NCBI RefSeq assembly: GCF_003641145.1
Contig: NZ_CP032744.1
Span: forward strand, 186,001 to 250,000
Direction: 5' to 3'
Source of the DNA: Lactiplantibacillus paraplantarum
Lineage (GTDB): Bacteria > Bacillota > Bacilli > Lactobacillales > Lactobacillaceae
DNA: 64,000 nucleotides
Part shown: positions 16,090-25,035 of the stretch, in pieces
Numbering within the stretch: position 1 is the first letter of the stretch
How the letters are laid out: each line of letters opens with the position of its first letter
The notes under the pieces: model-generated
Database searches by the model: none
Seen by the model: the letters and a program-made list of their open reading frames with translations, nothing else
What the model was told of the DNA's origin: nothing
Program-made: the position numbers and the translations under genes

Positions 16090-16575
16090 ATGGCAGAATC
16101 AGTGTATGATTTTACAGAAACTGAGATGAGTGGTGCGCCACTTGACTTGTCACAATATCGCGGTCAGGTCTTGCTAATCGTGAATACGGCTAGCAACTGT
16201 GGCCTGGCGCCACAGTTTAAAGGATTAGAAGAACTTTATCAGAAGTATCATCAGGAAGGACTAGTGGTTCTGGGCTTGCCATCTAACCAATTTCATCAAG
16301 AAAAGGCGGATGACGACGAGACCCATGACTATTGTCAACGGCACTATGGGGTAACGTTCCCCATGACCAAACGGGTGATGGTTAATGGTGATGACGCTGA
16401 TCCGTTGTTTACCTACCTCAAACAGGCGGCGGGACATGGCCGAATCAAGTGGAACTTTACAAAATTCTTGATTGGTCGTGATGGTCGTGTGCTCGAACGC
16501 TATGCCCCAACGACACGGCCGGCGACGTTTGAAGCAGCGATTCGTGATGCCTTAGCTGATCGTTCAGAAGATTAG
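16090..16575 (+). CDS. Glutathione peroxidase family thiol peroxidase
   Basis: Reduces hydrogen peroxide and organic hydroperoxides using a cysteine thiol. 161 residues, normal length. The peroxidatic Cys37 lies in NTASNCGLAPQF. The Gln-containing loop reads LGLPSNQFHQE, whose first part differs from the usual FPCNQFGxQEP and lacks its Cys. The tryptophan motif KWNFTKFL is intact. Bacterial enzymes of this type usually take electrons from thioredoxin. GGAGGG precedes the ATG. It may be cotranscribed with the aldo/keto reductase 50 bp downstream. Confidence 0.93.
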   Translation: MAESVYDFTETEMSGAPLDLSQYRGQVLLIVNTASNCGLAPQFKGLEELYQKYHQEGLVVLGLPSNQFHQEKADDDETHDYCQRHYGVTFPMTKRVMVNGDDADPLFTYLKQAAGHGRIKWNFTKFLIGRDGRVLERYAPTTRPATFEAAIRDALADRSED

Positions 16576-16625
16576 CGATAAATTTGACAATGATCGTTTG
16601 ATTTAAAAGAAAGAAGTGGCTTAGG

Positions 16626-17456
16626 TTGGAAACTTATACGTTACGTGATGGTTTAACGATACCTAAAATTGGCTTTGGAACATATAAACTGAATGGTGCC
16701 CATGGTGTGCAAGTGATTGACTCAGCGATTGACCGCGGCTACCGGTTATTAGATACGGCCTTTAACTATGAAAATGAAGGGGCCGTTGGCGAAGCGGTTC
16801 GGCGTTCATCAGTACCACGTTCGGAACTCTTGATTTCATCGAAACTTCCTGGTCGTCACCACATCTACGCGGAAGCTATTAATACGATTCAAGAGTCGTT
16901 ATATCGAGCTGGCCTGGATTATTATGATTTATATTTGATTCATTGGCCTAACCCTAAGGAAGATCACTATGTTGAAGCTTGGCAGGCACTGATTGATGCC
17001 CAGAAGTTAGGCTTGATTCGTTCGATTGGGGTCTCGAATTTCTTACCAGAACATTTAGAACGATTGAACAAAGAAACGGGCGTTTTACCCGTCATTAATC
17101 AGGTCGAATTACATCCGTACTTTAACCAGCAGGCACAACGGGATTATGATCAAGCGCACGGTATTTTGACACAGGATTGGAGTCCCCTTGGCCGGGCGAG
17201 TGAGATGCTTCAAAATGAGACGCTCAAAGAGATTGCAGCGCACTACCATAAAAATGTTGGTCAGTTGATTTTACGGTGGGAACTACAGTTAGGGACCTTG
17301 CCGATTCCGAAGTCGTCAACGCCGAGCCGTCAAGCAGGTAATATGGACGTGTTTGATTTTGAAATCAGTACAGCTGATATGACCACAATTAATGGCTTGA
17401 GCCAAGCGGATGGTCGCTTGAATAATCAAGATCCAGCAGTGTACCAGGAATTTTAA
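16626..17456 (+). CDS. Aldo/keto reductase, 2,5-diketo-gluconate reductase-like
   Basis: NADPH-dependent reductase of 276 residues with a TTG start. The N-terminus (IPKIGFGTYKL) matches the family, and no better start lies nearby. Catalytic tetrad: Asp and Tyr in LLDTAFNYENE, Lys in SSKLPGRHH, His in LIHWPNP. The C-terminus LPIPKSSTPSRQAGN binds the cofactor phosphate. It lies 50 bp after the peroxidase gene with no terminator between, which fits an oxidative or aldehyde-stress role, though the substrate is unknown. Confidence 0.9.
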   Translation: METYTLRDGLTIPKIGFGTYKLNGAHGVQVIDSAIDRGYRLLDTAFNYENEGAVGEAVRRSSVPRSELLISSKLPGRHHIYAEAINTIQESLYRAGLDYYDLYLIHWPNPKEDHYVEAWQALIDAQKLGLIRSIGVSNFLPEHLERLNKETGVLPVINQVELHPYFNQQAQRDYDQAHGILTQDWSPLGRASEMLQNETLKEIAAHYHKNVGQLILRWELQLGTLPIPKSSTPSRQAGNMDVFDFEISTADMTTINGLSQADGRLNNQDPAVYQEF

Positions 17457-17470
17457 TTTGAATGATATAG

Positions 17471-17515
17471 AAAAAAGATAGCGACGTTGTGATGATAACT
17501 CGTCGCTATCTTTTT
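17471..17515 (+). terminator. Terminator after the aldo/keto reductase
   Basis: AAAAAAGATAGCGACG pairs with CGTCGCTATCTTTTT across a 14-base loop, with the T-run in the plus direction. Confidence 0.9.
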
Positions 17516-17656
17516 ATGGACAACTGCTTGTTTATGATTAGTTTGTGATATCAGCGTAATCGCAATACATGGTGCAGTAGCGGTTGGCTGTTTTCATCTT
17601 GAAAGGTCGTGGTAGTATGACAAATACGTTTCTCACACTAGGAAAGGTTTTCAGCC

Positions 17657-17752
17657 GTGGTCACTCTACCTGTTTGGTTTGCTTTCTTGCAAATCATTTT
17701 GAGCATCGCACTAGCGATGTATCAGGTATGGAACTCCAGAAACAAAAAATAG
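17657..17752 (+). CDS. Small hydrophobic peptide, candidate type I toxin
   Basis: 31 residues from a GTG start with AGGAAAGG nine bases upstream. It has a short polar start, one membrane helix (PVWFAFLQIILSIALAMYQV) and a Trp followed by a charged tail (NSRNKK). This is the layout of Fst/Ldr-type type I toxins. A hairpin with a minus-strand T-run starts immediately after the stop codon, consistent with a convergent antisense RNA ending there. The family assignment is from general shape, not from a match to a named toxin. A 72-codon frame in another register overlaps it but lacks a ribosome site. Confidence 0.55.
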   Translation: MVTLPVWFAFLQIILSIALAMYQVWNSRNKK

Positions 17753-17784
17753 CCACCCCAAAACTTTGGCCGGTATTGGGTGAC
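17744..17784 (-). terminator. Minus-strand terminator of a probable antisense RNA
   Basis: CACCC/GGGTG stem with AA/TT extension (one bulged base), 17752-17784, followed on the minus strand by TATTTTTTG (17744-17751). No minus-strand gene exists here, so the terminator implies an untranslated RNA reading towards the toxin ORF. Confidence 0.5.
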
Positions 17785-17843
17785 TGTTCTTTGATTATCT
17801 AAATTTAAAGCCAACTGCTCTTAGAGCGGGCCTTGATTCAAGT

Positions 17844-17867
17844 CGGTATTAACGTACCGGTTTTTTT
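17844..17867 (+). terminator. Terminator of the toxin-like transcript
   Basis: CGGTA (17844-17848) and TACCG (17855-17859) followed by a G and T7. It would end a plus-strand RNA about 250 nt long that carries the 31-residue ORF. Confidence 0.7.
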
Positions 17868-17962
17868 ACTGCCTTTATTTTAACACGTATGCGCTTCAGA
17901 AAGTGTATTTTTGATTCAAAAAAATAAAGATAAGCTTCCAATCGATTGGCATAACTATTTTA

Positions 17963-18433
17963 TTACGCGCGCTTAACCGCGATTACCTTAACTTGATAAG
18001 CCCCGTTCGGTGCGTTCACAGTGACCACATCGTCAACAGTATGATTAGCGAGCGCTTGACCGATGGGAGATGTGAATGAGATTTTTTGTTGTTCGAGATT
18101 GGCTTCCTGTTTTCCAACTAATTGATAGGTGATTTGGTCATGATCATCCAGAAATTCGATGGTCACGAATTTACCGATATCGAGTTGATTGTTGTCAGCT
18201 GGTTGAACGATTTGGGCGTATTGCAACTGCTTGTTGAGATAACGCAGGCGGCTTTCTAAGCGCCCCAAGTCCCGTTTGGCACTACTATACTCAGCATTCT
18301 CAGAACGATCACCCAGTGCCGCAGCCGCAGCCAGAATTCTGATTCGCTCGGGCCGCTGTTGCTTTAAGTCTTCAATTTCCTGTTCGATGGCATGGTAACC
18401 AGTCGAAGTCATTTTGTTAAAAGTTGGTTCCAT
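17963..18433 (-). CDS. greA: GreA/GreB-family transcription elongation factor
   Basis: Binds RNA polymerase through its secondary channel and stimulates cleavage of backtracked RNA. 156 residues from the ATG at 18433, which follows GAGG by eight bases. The N-terminal coiled coil carries the acidic tip LGDRSENAEYSSAKRDL, and a C-terminal FKBP-like domain ends TVNAPNGAYQVKVIAV. The usual tip reads GDxxENAEY with the two catalytic acids retained here. Lactobacilli often have a second, main greA beside other genes, so this may be a paralogue. Confidence 0.92.
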   Translation of the reverse strand: MEPTFNKMTSTGYHAIEQEIEDLKQQRPERIRILAAAAALGDRSENAEYSSAKRDLGRLESRLRYLNKQLQYAQIVQPADNNQLDIGKFVTIEFLDDHDQITYQLVGKQEANLEQQKISFTSPIGQALANHTVDDVVTVNAPNGAYQVKVIAVKRA

Positions 18434-18518
18434 AGCAAAAACCTCGTGTCCGTTGAATTTCTGGGAATATTTTACCGCAAATGTGATTAGAATGGTACCG
18501 TCTAGGTGATATCTGATG

Positions 18519-18932
18519 TTAATCACGATCGCGCAGGTGGTTGCTATACAGCATGATACCGCTAGTGACAGCGGTCAGGGCGATACCAGCGATCAGACTA
18601 ATGAACGGCTGATTTATCGCAATCAGGAAGTAGAATAGGGCGGTGAAACCGATTAGTTCAATGAGTGCCCACAGGCCAAGGTAGCGCCATGACCGTTTGG
18701 GTTTGTCTTCTATTGGGGTGCTGACATTAACAGACAAAATGATCATAGTAAAAACGGCAATCATCAGGACAATATACAACGGATTGTCGTACGTAAAGGC
18801 TTTCTGAAGATTGTTTTTTTGCCAGCCTTGCCAAAATAAAATCAGTAAGATAGCACTATTTTCAATTAACAACGTGGTACGGATGTTCTTGAAATTTTGT
18901 AAAATTAAACGTTCGTCACGAATCTTTTTCAT
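18519..18932 (-). CDS. Membrane protein partner of the XRE regulator
   Basis: 137 residues with four membrane segments (about 22-38, 50-68, 87-105, 110-127) and short charged ends. I do not recognise a named family. It lies 12 bases after the XRE regulator gene in the same direction. Pairs of a small XRE regulator and a small membrane protein of this size are common in Firmicutes. AGGAG lies upstream of the ATG. Confidence 0.7.
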   Translation of the reverse strand: MKKIRDERLILQNFKNIRTTLLIENSAILLILFWQGWQKNNLQKAFTYDNPLYIVLMIAVFTMIILSVNVSTPIEDKPKRSWRYLGLWALIELIGFTALFYFLIAINQPFISLIAGIALTAVTSGIMLYSNHLRDRD

Positions 18933-18944
18933 GGCAGGGATCTC

Positions 18945-19148
18945 CTAACTGGGTTCGACCCAAAAGACAGTATCGAGTGTTTGGTTGAGTACGTGACAGA
19001 GGTTGAGGCAGAGTTTCAGTGATGGGTTATAGGTGCCCTTTTCAATCAGGCTCAGGGTTTGACGGGTGATGCCAGTCTTTTCGGCGAGCTCTTTTTGTGT
19101 GATGCCGGCCATTAACCGGTAATGCTTGACGTGATTCGCGGTTAGCAC
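18945..19148 (-). CDS. XRE-family transcriptional regulator (67 aa)
   Basis: A single helix-turn-helix of the Cro/CI type: TQKELAEKTGITRQTLSLIEKG spans the recognition helices (read in two parts around GITRQ). No effector domain. It is the first gene of a two-gene operon with the membrane protein and probably represses its own promoter. A dyad CTTC-CGTAT-GAAG (about 19170-19182) lies between the promoter -10 (TATAAT on the minus strand) and the start. Confidence 0.88.
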   Translation of the reverse strand: MLTANHVKHYRLMAGITQKELAEKTGITRQTLSLIEKGTYNPSLKLCLNLCHVLNQTLDTVFWVEPS

Positions 19149-19459
19149 TTCCCTTTTATGTAATATATATCTTCCGTATGAAGCTATTATAGCATATTTA
19201 AATTGGAAAGCAGTAGATGAGTTCTGAATAGCTAAATGAATTAAGCAATGCTATTTCGGCAATTTGTGCAAAAAAATAGCCAATGACTTTGCAGCCTTGG
19301 CTAGTCGTGGAGTTTCTCACATTCCACGGAGTTACGAACAAGTTAAGTATAGGCAAAATTATCGAAAAATACAATTAAATTATTAAGGAAGTTCGTCCTG
19401 ATAGCTTAATGATGGTAACGATTGCAAAAAAGAAAAATAAAATATTTCGAACAAACCTC
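19149..19459. other. Divergent intergenic region between the XRE gene and nagB
   Basis: Holds the XRE promoter (minus-strand TGC-TATAAT near 19186-19194) and its candidate operator. The remainder up to the nagB promoter is AT-rich, and I find no ORF with a ribosome site. Confidence 0.5.
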
Positions 19460-19501
19460 TTGAATTTTAGTCTAGACCAATATACAATTGGACTATACCA
19501 A
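19460..19501 (+). promoter_or_regulatory. nagB promoter with two GntR-type operators
   Basis: TTGAAT (19460-19465), 17 bp, TACAAT (19483-19488). A TTAGTCTAGACCAA dyad (19467-19480) fills the spacer and TTGGACTATACCAA (19488-19501) starts at the -10. Both resemble NagR/YvoA (GntR-HutC) sites of the type TGGTCTAGACCA, so repression relieved by amino-sugar phosphates is likely. Confidence 0.65.
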
Positions 19502-19523
19502 ACAAAGAGGGAGTCAGTTAATT

Positions 19524-20237
19524 ATGAAAGTTATCGTAGTAAAGGATCAAGCTGCCGGCGGAAAAGAAGGCTACAAAGTATTTAAGAATGCTTTAGACAA
19601 TGGTGCGAAAGTATTTGGGTTGGCAACTGGTTCGACACCCGTTACAACTTACAAAGAAATCGTTAATAGTGACTTAGATTTCAGTGACTGCACATCCGTT
19701 AACTTGGATGAATACGTTGGGATTGCACCAGACAACGACCAAAGTTATAAATACTTCATGCAAACACATTTATTCAATGAAAAACCATTTAAGGAATCAT
19801 TCTTGCCGAACGGTTTAGCTTCAGATCCAGAAGCTGAAGTTAAGCGTTACGACAAAGTGATTGACGAACACCCAATTGACTTACAAATCTTAGGGATTGG
19901 CCGTAATGGTCACATTGGCTTTAACGAACCAGGTACTCCCCGCGATATTACGACGCACGTGGTTGATTTAACTGAATCAACGATTGAAGCTAACGCGCGG
20001 TTCTTCGCCAGCGAAAATGATGTTCCTAAGCAAGCTTTCTCAATGGGCTTAGCTTCCATCATGAAGAGCAAGCATTTATTGCTCGAAGCCTTCGGCGAAA
20101 ACAAGGCTGATGCGGTTAAGGGTATGATTGAAGGCCCAGACACCCCTGAATTACCAGCAAGTATCTTGCAAAACCACCCAGACGTTACCGTTATTATTGA
20201 CGAAGCGGCTGCCAGCAAGTTAAGCAAGAAGTACTAA
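19524..20237 (+). CDS. nagB: Glucosamine-6-phosphate deaminase
   Basis: Converts glucosamine 6-phosphate to fructose 6-phosphate and ammonia, feeding amino sugars into glycolysis. 237 residues from the ATG at 19524 (GAGGGAG ten bases upstream); a longer in-frame start lacks a ribosome site. Family motifs: [11 protein letters not shown] (sugar-phosphate loop), NLDEYVG (catalytic Asp), [15 protein letters not shown] (catalytic His region). The short Gram-positive form lacks the allosteric tail of E. coli NagB. A single gene with its own promoter and operators. Confidence 0.96.
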   Translation: MKVIVVKDQAAGGKEGYKVFKNALDNGAKVFGLATGSTPVTTYKEIVNSDLDFSDCTSVNLDEYVGIAPDNDQSYKYFMQTHLFNEKPFKESFLPNGLASDPEAEVKRYDKVIDEHPIDLQILGIGRNGHIGFNEPGTPRDITTHVVDLTESTIEANARFFASENDVPKQAFSMGLASIMKSKHLLLEAFGENKADAVKGMIEGPDTPELPASILQNHPDVTVIIDEAAASKLSKKY

Positions 20238-20256
20238 ACCTAATTTAAATAATTTG

Positions 20257-20300
20257 AAAGCCGTCCTTCATAACGATTGCGTTGTGAAGGACGGCTTTTT
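20257..20300 (+). terminator. nagB terminator
   Basis: AAAGCCGTCCTTCATAAC pairs with GTTGTGAAGGACGGCTTT (one mismatch or G-U) followed by a T-run. Confidence 0.93.
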
Positions 20301-20338
20301 AATTTCGACGCTCAAATCGGTTATTGTCCAGTTAGTCT

Positions 20339-20689
20339 TTAAAAGAATTGCTTAATGTTGGCACTGATTGTGTGGATGGTTTGTTGTGGCAGTGTGGCGA
20401 CCACTTGATTGTCTGAACGCTTGGCAGGGTCAATTGCTCGGATATGTTGTAACAAGGCAACACCATGGATGCTATCTTCGTTTATCGGTATAAATAACGG
20501 TGATTCGACATATTTGTTATTTGTCTGGTACTTGTCAGCGGTGCTGATTGGAATAACCAGAACTGTATTGAAAAAACGATTATACTGATTATTACTGACA
20601 ATTAGACACGGGCGCTTTTTTCTAGTCTCGGTCCCTTTGGCTGGGTTAAGGTCAATCCATAAAATGTCTCCCTGTTTTAAGCTCATCAA
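20339..20689 (-). CDS. mazF: MazF/PemK-family endoribonuclease toxin
   Basis: Type II toxin that cuts mRNA. 116 residues (or 115 from the second Met). Motifs GDILWIDLNPAKGTE (N-terminal strand), RKKRPCLIVSNN (catalytic Arg) and VLVIPISTA (conserved Thr/Ser) are intact, so it should be active. Its start overlaps the stop of the antitoxin gene (ATGA), giving coupled translation. Target sequence unknown. Confidence 0.92.
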   Translation of the reverse strand: MMSLKQGDILWIDLNPAKGTETRKKRPCLIVSNNQYNRFFNTVLVIPISTADKYQTNNKYVESPLFIPINEDSIHGVALLQHIRAIDPAKRSDNQVVATLPQQTIHTISANIKQFF

Positions 20690-20949
20690 TCGAATTCATC
20701 ACTTTCTAAGTCAGGCCCCCATTCAATTTCTGAGGTACTGAGATTACCGAATTGTTTTTCTTGGTCAGCAACAACTTGCCATAAATCTGGCTTGCTCTTG
20801 GCGAGGACAACTGTTCCGTTCGGATTGATTTGCCAATTAATCGTGTCATTTGATCCGATATCTAACAATTCACGAATAGTTTTAGGAATGGTTACCTGAT
20901 TCTTGCTAGTGATTTTTGAACTAACTAGCGTTGTGTGATTAGAACTCAT
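20686..20949 (-). CDS. mazE: MazE-like (AbrB-fold) antitoxin
   Basis: 87 residues from the ATG at 20949, eight bases after AAGGAG; two in-frame codons just upstream are too close to the ribosome site. The N-terminal swapped-hairpin domain (SSKITSKNQVTIPKTIRELL) binds DNA and represses the operon. The acidic C-terminal tail (WGPDLESDEFD) should wrap the toxin. It precedes mazF by a four-base overlap. Confidence 0.9.
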   Translation of the reverse strand: MSSNHTTLVSSKITSKNQVTIPKTIRELLDIGSNDTINWQINPNGTVVLAKSKPDLWQVVADQEKQFGNLSTSEIEWGPDLESDEFD

Positions 20950-21095
20950 TGTCATCACTCCTTACATTTTCCTTACATGAAGCATAACATGATGAAGGAG
21001 GCAGTACCAAATATTATGCCTCATTAAAAAACAATTCTGAGCATGGTGAGACTAACAATTGAATGAGAATTATGACGATTATAAGATGTGCAGAC

Positions 21096-21148
21096 AATAG
21101 ACGAGAAAGCGCACCGTGGGACCAATATGATGCGCTTTCTCGTCTATT
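21096..21148. terminator. 18-bp perfect hairpin after the MFS gene
   Basis: AATAGACGAGAAAGCGCA (21096-21113) and its exact complement (21131-21148), loop 17 bases. Placed 20 bases after the MFS stop codon. A clean T-run is lacking, so termination is likely but not certain. Confidence 0.6.
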
Positions 21149-21168
21149 ATTGATATTAAGCGGCTATC

Positions 21169-22383
21169 TTACAATTGCGCAGCCGCCGTTACTAGTTTCT
21201 TCTGGAATTGAAGTCCCATACATAGCACACCTAGGAGCAGCGCAATGACGCCGCTGACCACGAAGACGTTAATTCCCATACCAGCAACTAACTTAGTTAA
21301 TGGATTAACGACGAAAGGACTAACTACGCCTCCGATTGAATAAATCGCGACGTATACACCTAAGGCCATCGAAACACTATTTTTGCCAACTGAAATCGAA
21401 ATCAAATATGGAAATTGTCCCATCGCGATACTCATGGCAGCCCCCACGACGAAGCTACCCACGAAGGCTAACCACAATGAATGACCAAAGCCAATCAATA
21501 GGTAGGATAGGCCGTATAAGATAAATGAGATTGTAATCGATGAGTATTTGAACCGTTTGCCAATGACACCTACGATCAAGCCACATAACATCCCACCAAT
21601 CAATGAAACGGTTGACGTCAGGGCAGCTTGTGAAGTTGCACCAAGCTTTTCTTCGACCACGAATAATGAAATATTGTTGTTCAAAACATTATTTAAGAGT
21701 AACGTGCAGAATCCCCAGAATGCACAGTAAAAGACATATTTGTTGAGCTTGATTTGTTCGCCGGTGCCCTGGTCATCTGCCGCATTAACGGTTGCCGGAT
21801 GCATCGGGACTAACGTTAAAATCACAACCAGAACAAGCACTGAGAATAAGTAGATCCAGTAATTATTGACCCAACCGCTTGTTGCAGCTAGCTGGCCGCC
21901 GCCCATGATAAAGACGATACCACCAAGATTGGTGAAGGTCGTTGTTAAGCCCATAGTCGACTGACGTTCGGTTTCTGGTAGCATTTGAGAAATCAATACT
22001 TGCGACAAATTGGTGCAAGCACCTTGGCCTAGGCCAACCAAGCAAGAACAAAATAGCAGGAACATGAAATTTGTATGGAAGGCTAATGGCAGGAAGCCAC
22101 CGACAATTACTAAAATAGCGGCGCTGAGTGTCAATGTCTTTAGGTTGAGTTTAGTTGCTGTTAGTTTTCCAATAATCAACCCTGCCAACATCATGAATAG
22201 GTTCGGTAATGATGTTAACATCTGGACACTGGTATTGCTGAGTGAAAAATTAGATGCAATTGCGGCATAGGATGGGGTGATTGCGAGCGCTGCCATGCCC
22301 ATTGAACTGACTGCAAGCACGCCAATCCGGGTCTTAGAGACGTAGCTTTTACTTGGTACCGATATCGATTTTGTTGTTTCCAT
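21169..22383 (-). CDS. Major facilitator superfamily transporter
   Basis: About 12 membrane helices in 404 residues from the ATG at 22383, which follows AAGGGG by nine bases; a longer open frame upstream has no ribosome site. Typical MFS elements include LAGLIIGKLTATKLNLKTL (loop 2-3) and GGMLCGLIVGVIGKRFKYSS (the equivalent in the second half). It resembles the CynX/NimT and organic-anion branch of MFS. It lies 53 bases after the flavoprotein pseudogene in the same direction, so it probably imported that enzyme's substrate or an electron acceptor. Confidence 0.85.
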   Translation of the reverse strand: METTKSISVPSKSYVSKTRIGVLAVSSMGMAALAITPSYAAIASNFSLSNTSVQMLTSLPNLFMMLAGLIIGKLTATKLNLKTLTLSAAILVIVGGFLPLAFHTNFMFLLFCSCLVGLGQGACTNLSQVLISQMLPETERQSTMGLTTTFTNLGGIVFIMGGGQLAATSGWVNNYWIYLFSVLVLVVILTLVPMHPATVNAADDQGTGEQIKLNKYVFYCAFWGFCTLLLNNVLNNNISLFVVEEKLGATSQAALTSTVSLIGGMLCGLIVGVIGKRFKYSSITISFILYGLSYLLIGFGHSLWLAFVGSFVVGAAMSIAMGQFPYLISISVGKNSVSMALGVYVAIYSIGGVVSPFVVNPLTKLVAGMGINVFVVSGVIALLLGVLCMGLQFQKKLVTAAAQL

Positions 22384-22436
22384 GCTGGACATCCCCTTAA
22401 ATAATGAATCAATATTTAATTTATGATAATTATGAT

Positions 22437-23927
22437 TTAGTCGACTGCGGCGAATCTTTCTTTTACGTAATCCGCTGCGCTTGTTCCTGCAATGCGGCCA
22501 GAAGTCCAAGTAAATCCAGAGGCAAGTCCTTCAAATGCAGGGTAGCTGTGCCCCTCATAGTAACCACCAGTATAGAGGCCAGGAATAGGTTTGAAATCGT
22601 CATCTAAAACGGCGAGATTTCGATCTACCCGGACACCACCGACTGTGCCAAGATAGGCTGCTTGGCTAACAAAGGCGTAGAAGGGACCGGCGCTAATTGG
22701 ATATTCCAAAGATTGTGAGCGCTTACTAAATTCGTTATCGTTTTTGGACGCGACAGCTTGATTATAAGTGGCAACGGTCTGGTTCAGTGTTGAAGAATCC
22801 ATACCAGCATTAGTAGCTAATTCAGTGAGAGTAGCACCCTTAAAGGCCGTTTTGCCAGCGACAGCTTCTTCAGCTAATGCGGTAAAGTCACCACTGCCAG
22901 TTGCTGCACCGGGACCTGCTTGGGAAACTTCTTCGCGATTATGGTCAGCAGTGAATGTATCGAGAGTGTTCTGATCCACGATGAAGAGATAGTGTCCACC
23001 CTGAGACCAAGCAGCATTCGCCCATTCGACAGTATCGTAGACCACATCTTCGTTGGTAAAGCGTTGTCCCTGCATGTTGACCCAGAGTTGTGGCGTTAAT
23101 AATAATTGGGTTAATGGGCTGCCGGAAAAACCAGCAAGGTGTTGCTGGGAAGTCTTTTGAGTGACTTGGGATTTAGCTAGTTGGGCAGCATGAATGAGCG
23201 CATGACTGTCGATGTCAGTACCGCCAGCTTTAACCATAGCAGCCAGGCCTTCACCGTTATTTGGAACACCTAAGGTTCGCAGATGCTTGGTGTGCATGGT
23301 TTGAGCGACCTTTTTACGATCACCACCGTATCCACCGGTTGCCACAACGACTGCGTGGGCGGTGATTGTTAGCTGGTCACCTGAAGTGGTTGTGGCCGTT
23401 GCGCCAGTGACCGCCCCGTTGGTGATTGCCAAGTCAGTAAAGGTCGTATTAAAGTGAAAGTCGACACCGGCAGCCGTTAACGTTTGTTGAATACGTTGAT
23501 AGCTCTCGTCCTTATGTTGGTACATATGATAGGAGCCGCCGCGATAGTCATTATTACGATGCGCAAACTGGGTCGTATGGGTAGTTGGATTGAGTTTGAT
23601 TTCCATTCCCATTTGTTCCAACCAAGCTAAAGTGTTCGCCGAACGGTTAACGATTCGAGCGAGCAGAGTGCCATTGGATAAATAGTGATTGTAGTCGGCC
23701 AGTTGCGCAATGGCTTCTTGAGTTGTCACGTTAATACCAGCTTACCGTTGTTCCCGACTATTAATAGCAAAAAATCCACTTGAGATTTTTGTGTTGCCGC
23801 CAATTTGTGATTGCTTTTCAATGACGGTGACTTTAAGTCCTTGGGTAACGGCCGCATAGGCAGCGGCTAGCCCAGTGCCGCCCGTACCTGCGATTAAGAT
23901 ATCAGTATCAATTGTTTGATTAGTCAT
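22437..23927 (-). pseudogene. FAD-dependent fumarate/urocanate reductase-like flavoprotein, interrupted by an in-frame stop
   Basis: Reading from 23927, the N-terminus has the FAD dinucleotide motif (DILIAGTGGTGLAAAYAA) and continues to ...INSREQR, then a TAA at 23742-23744. The same frame continues at once as AGINVTTQEAIAQLADYNHY and stays open to 22437. The restored protein would be about 496 residues. It carries the family's C-terminal FAD-binding and substrate motifs (YGGDRKKVAQTM, then GGYYEGHSYPAFEGLASGFTW). No haem or FMN domain is present. A single base change (for example CAA, AAA or GAA to TAA) explains the break. A GTG at 23729 has no ribosome site, so the C-terminal part is unlikely to be made alone. 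Confidence 0.85.
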
Positions 23928-24053
23928 AATAGTGACACTCCCTTATTCGAATTTACAAAGTCAGTATAAAGCTAAAACATGCACAAGTTGATAGTGTATA
24001 ATATCCTCATTAGTATGTTTATATATCTTTTAAGGGATTGACGGGTGGTAATA

Positions 24054-24973
24054 ATGGCTTATGTAGAGACAATCAACAGCAATTATCAATTGAAAGAAGA
24101 CGATTTCATCGGCTTGCATCGTAATTGTCTTTCAAATTCACCGAGTAGCAGTTCAGAGTTTCACATTCGCTTTATTGTGAGCCATAATTTTGCTGAATTA
24201 ACATTACCGGAAAGTATGTGGCACTGTCACCAGATGATATTGTAATGGTTTCATCTACGCAGCCAATTAATATTATTAATAGGGGGGCACCGGTAAAGTT
24301 AACTGTTTTTGCGGAGCGCTTGCACGCGCCTACCCCATTAAACTTGGTCGTTGTCGGTGATAATCCGATGGTTCATGATTTAATGAATGCGGGTGAACAA
24401 ACATTGCGGTTTATTGTTTACCGACAACTACAAAACCAGGTAACCCGCCGGTACTTTGATTTGTTGTCGGAGTTGGAACGGCAAGATTTGCAAGATGTTT
24501 TTATTGATTATCAACGAGAGATGACGGTGGGATTGTTAATGACAGAACTGTTACGGCATCACGAGGAACGGATCTCGATTACAGATTCGTATTTTCCTGG
24601 TAAAAATATTCGGCATGTTAATGCGGATACGCAATCAGGAATGATTTTCACGTATTTAGTTGCCCATAGCGCAGATGCGACGTTAAAAGAAACGGCATGT
24701 TACTTTGGTTATGATAAAAACTATTTTTCAAGATTGTGCCGGCGATTGTTCAACAAGAGCTTTTCAGAACAATTAACATTTATTCGTATTGAACTGGCCA
24801 AACGGATGCTGGCATTTTCTAATAAGCGGATTGAACAAATTGCCGTTGAATTAGGTTATAAAAATAATAGTAGTTTCTTTACTGCGTTCAAACGTGAAGT
24901 GGCGATGACCCCAAATGATTATCGGGAACAGCATGGGTATCGGCTGGCACATCAGCATATCAACGGTAATTGA
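24054..24973 (+). pseudogene. AraC-family regulator with a frameshift
   Basis: Starts at the ATG at 24054 after GGGTGG. The first frame reads to ...LTLPES and then runs into a stop at 24245. From about 24210 the next frame reads ALSPDDIVMVSSTQPINIINRG and continues to 24973. One lost base near 24207-24217 restores a chain of about 305 residues. The C-terminal 100 residues hold the two AraC helix-turn-helix motifs (LKETACYFGYDKNYFSRLCR and IEQIAVELGYKNNSSFFTAF). The N-terminal cupin-like sensor region is split by the break. It is divergent from the broken flavoprotein gene and was probably its activator. Confidence 0.8.
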
Positions 24974-24986
24974 TTTAAAAATATGA

Positions 24987-25024
24987 AACGGCACGTTGCT
25001 GGAGTATCCCAGTAACGTGCCGTT
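24987..25024. terminator. Terminator between the AraC pseudogene and pepD
   Basis: AACGGCACGTT-CTGG / CCAG-AACGTGCCGTT stem; a weak T-rich tail (GTTGATTTTG) follows in the plus direction. Both flanking genes converge on it. Confidence 0.75.
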
Positions 25025-25035
25025 GTTGATTTTGC

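Noticed and set aside
17584..17802. 72-codon frame overlapping the toxin-like ORF
   Set aside because: No ribosome site before its start, mixed composition without a fold-like pattern, and it overlaps in another register the better-supported 31-codon ORF.
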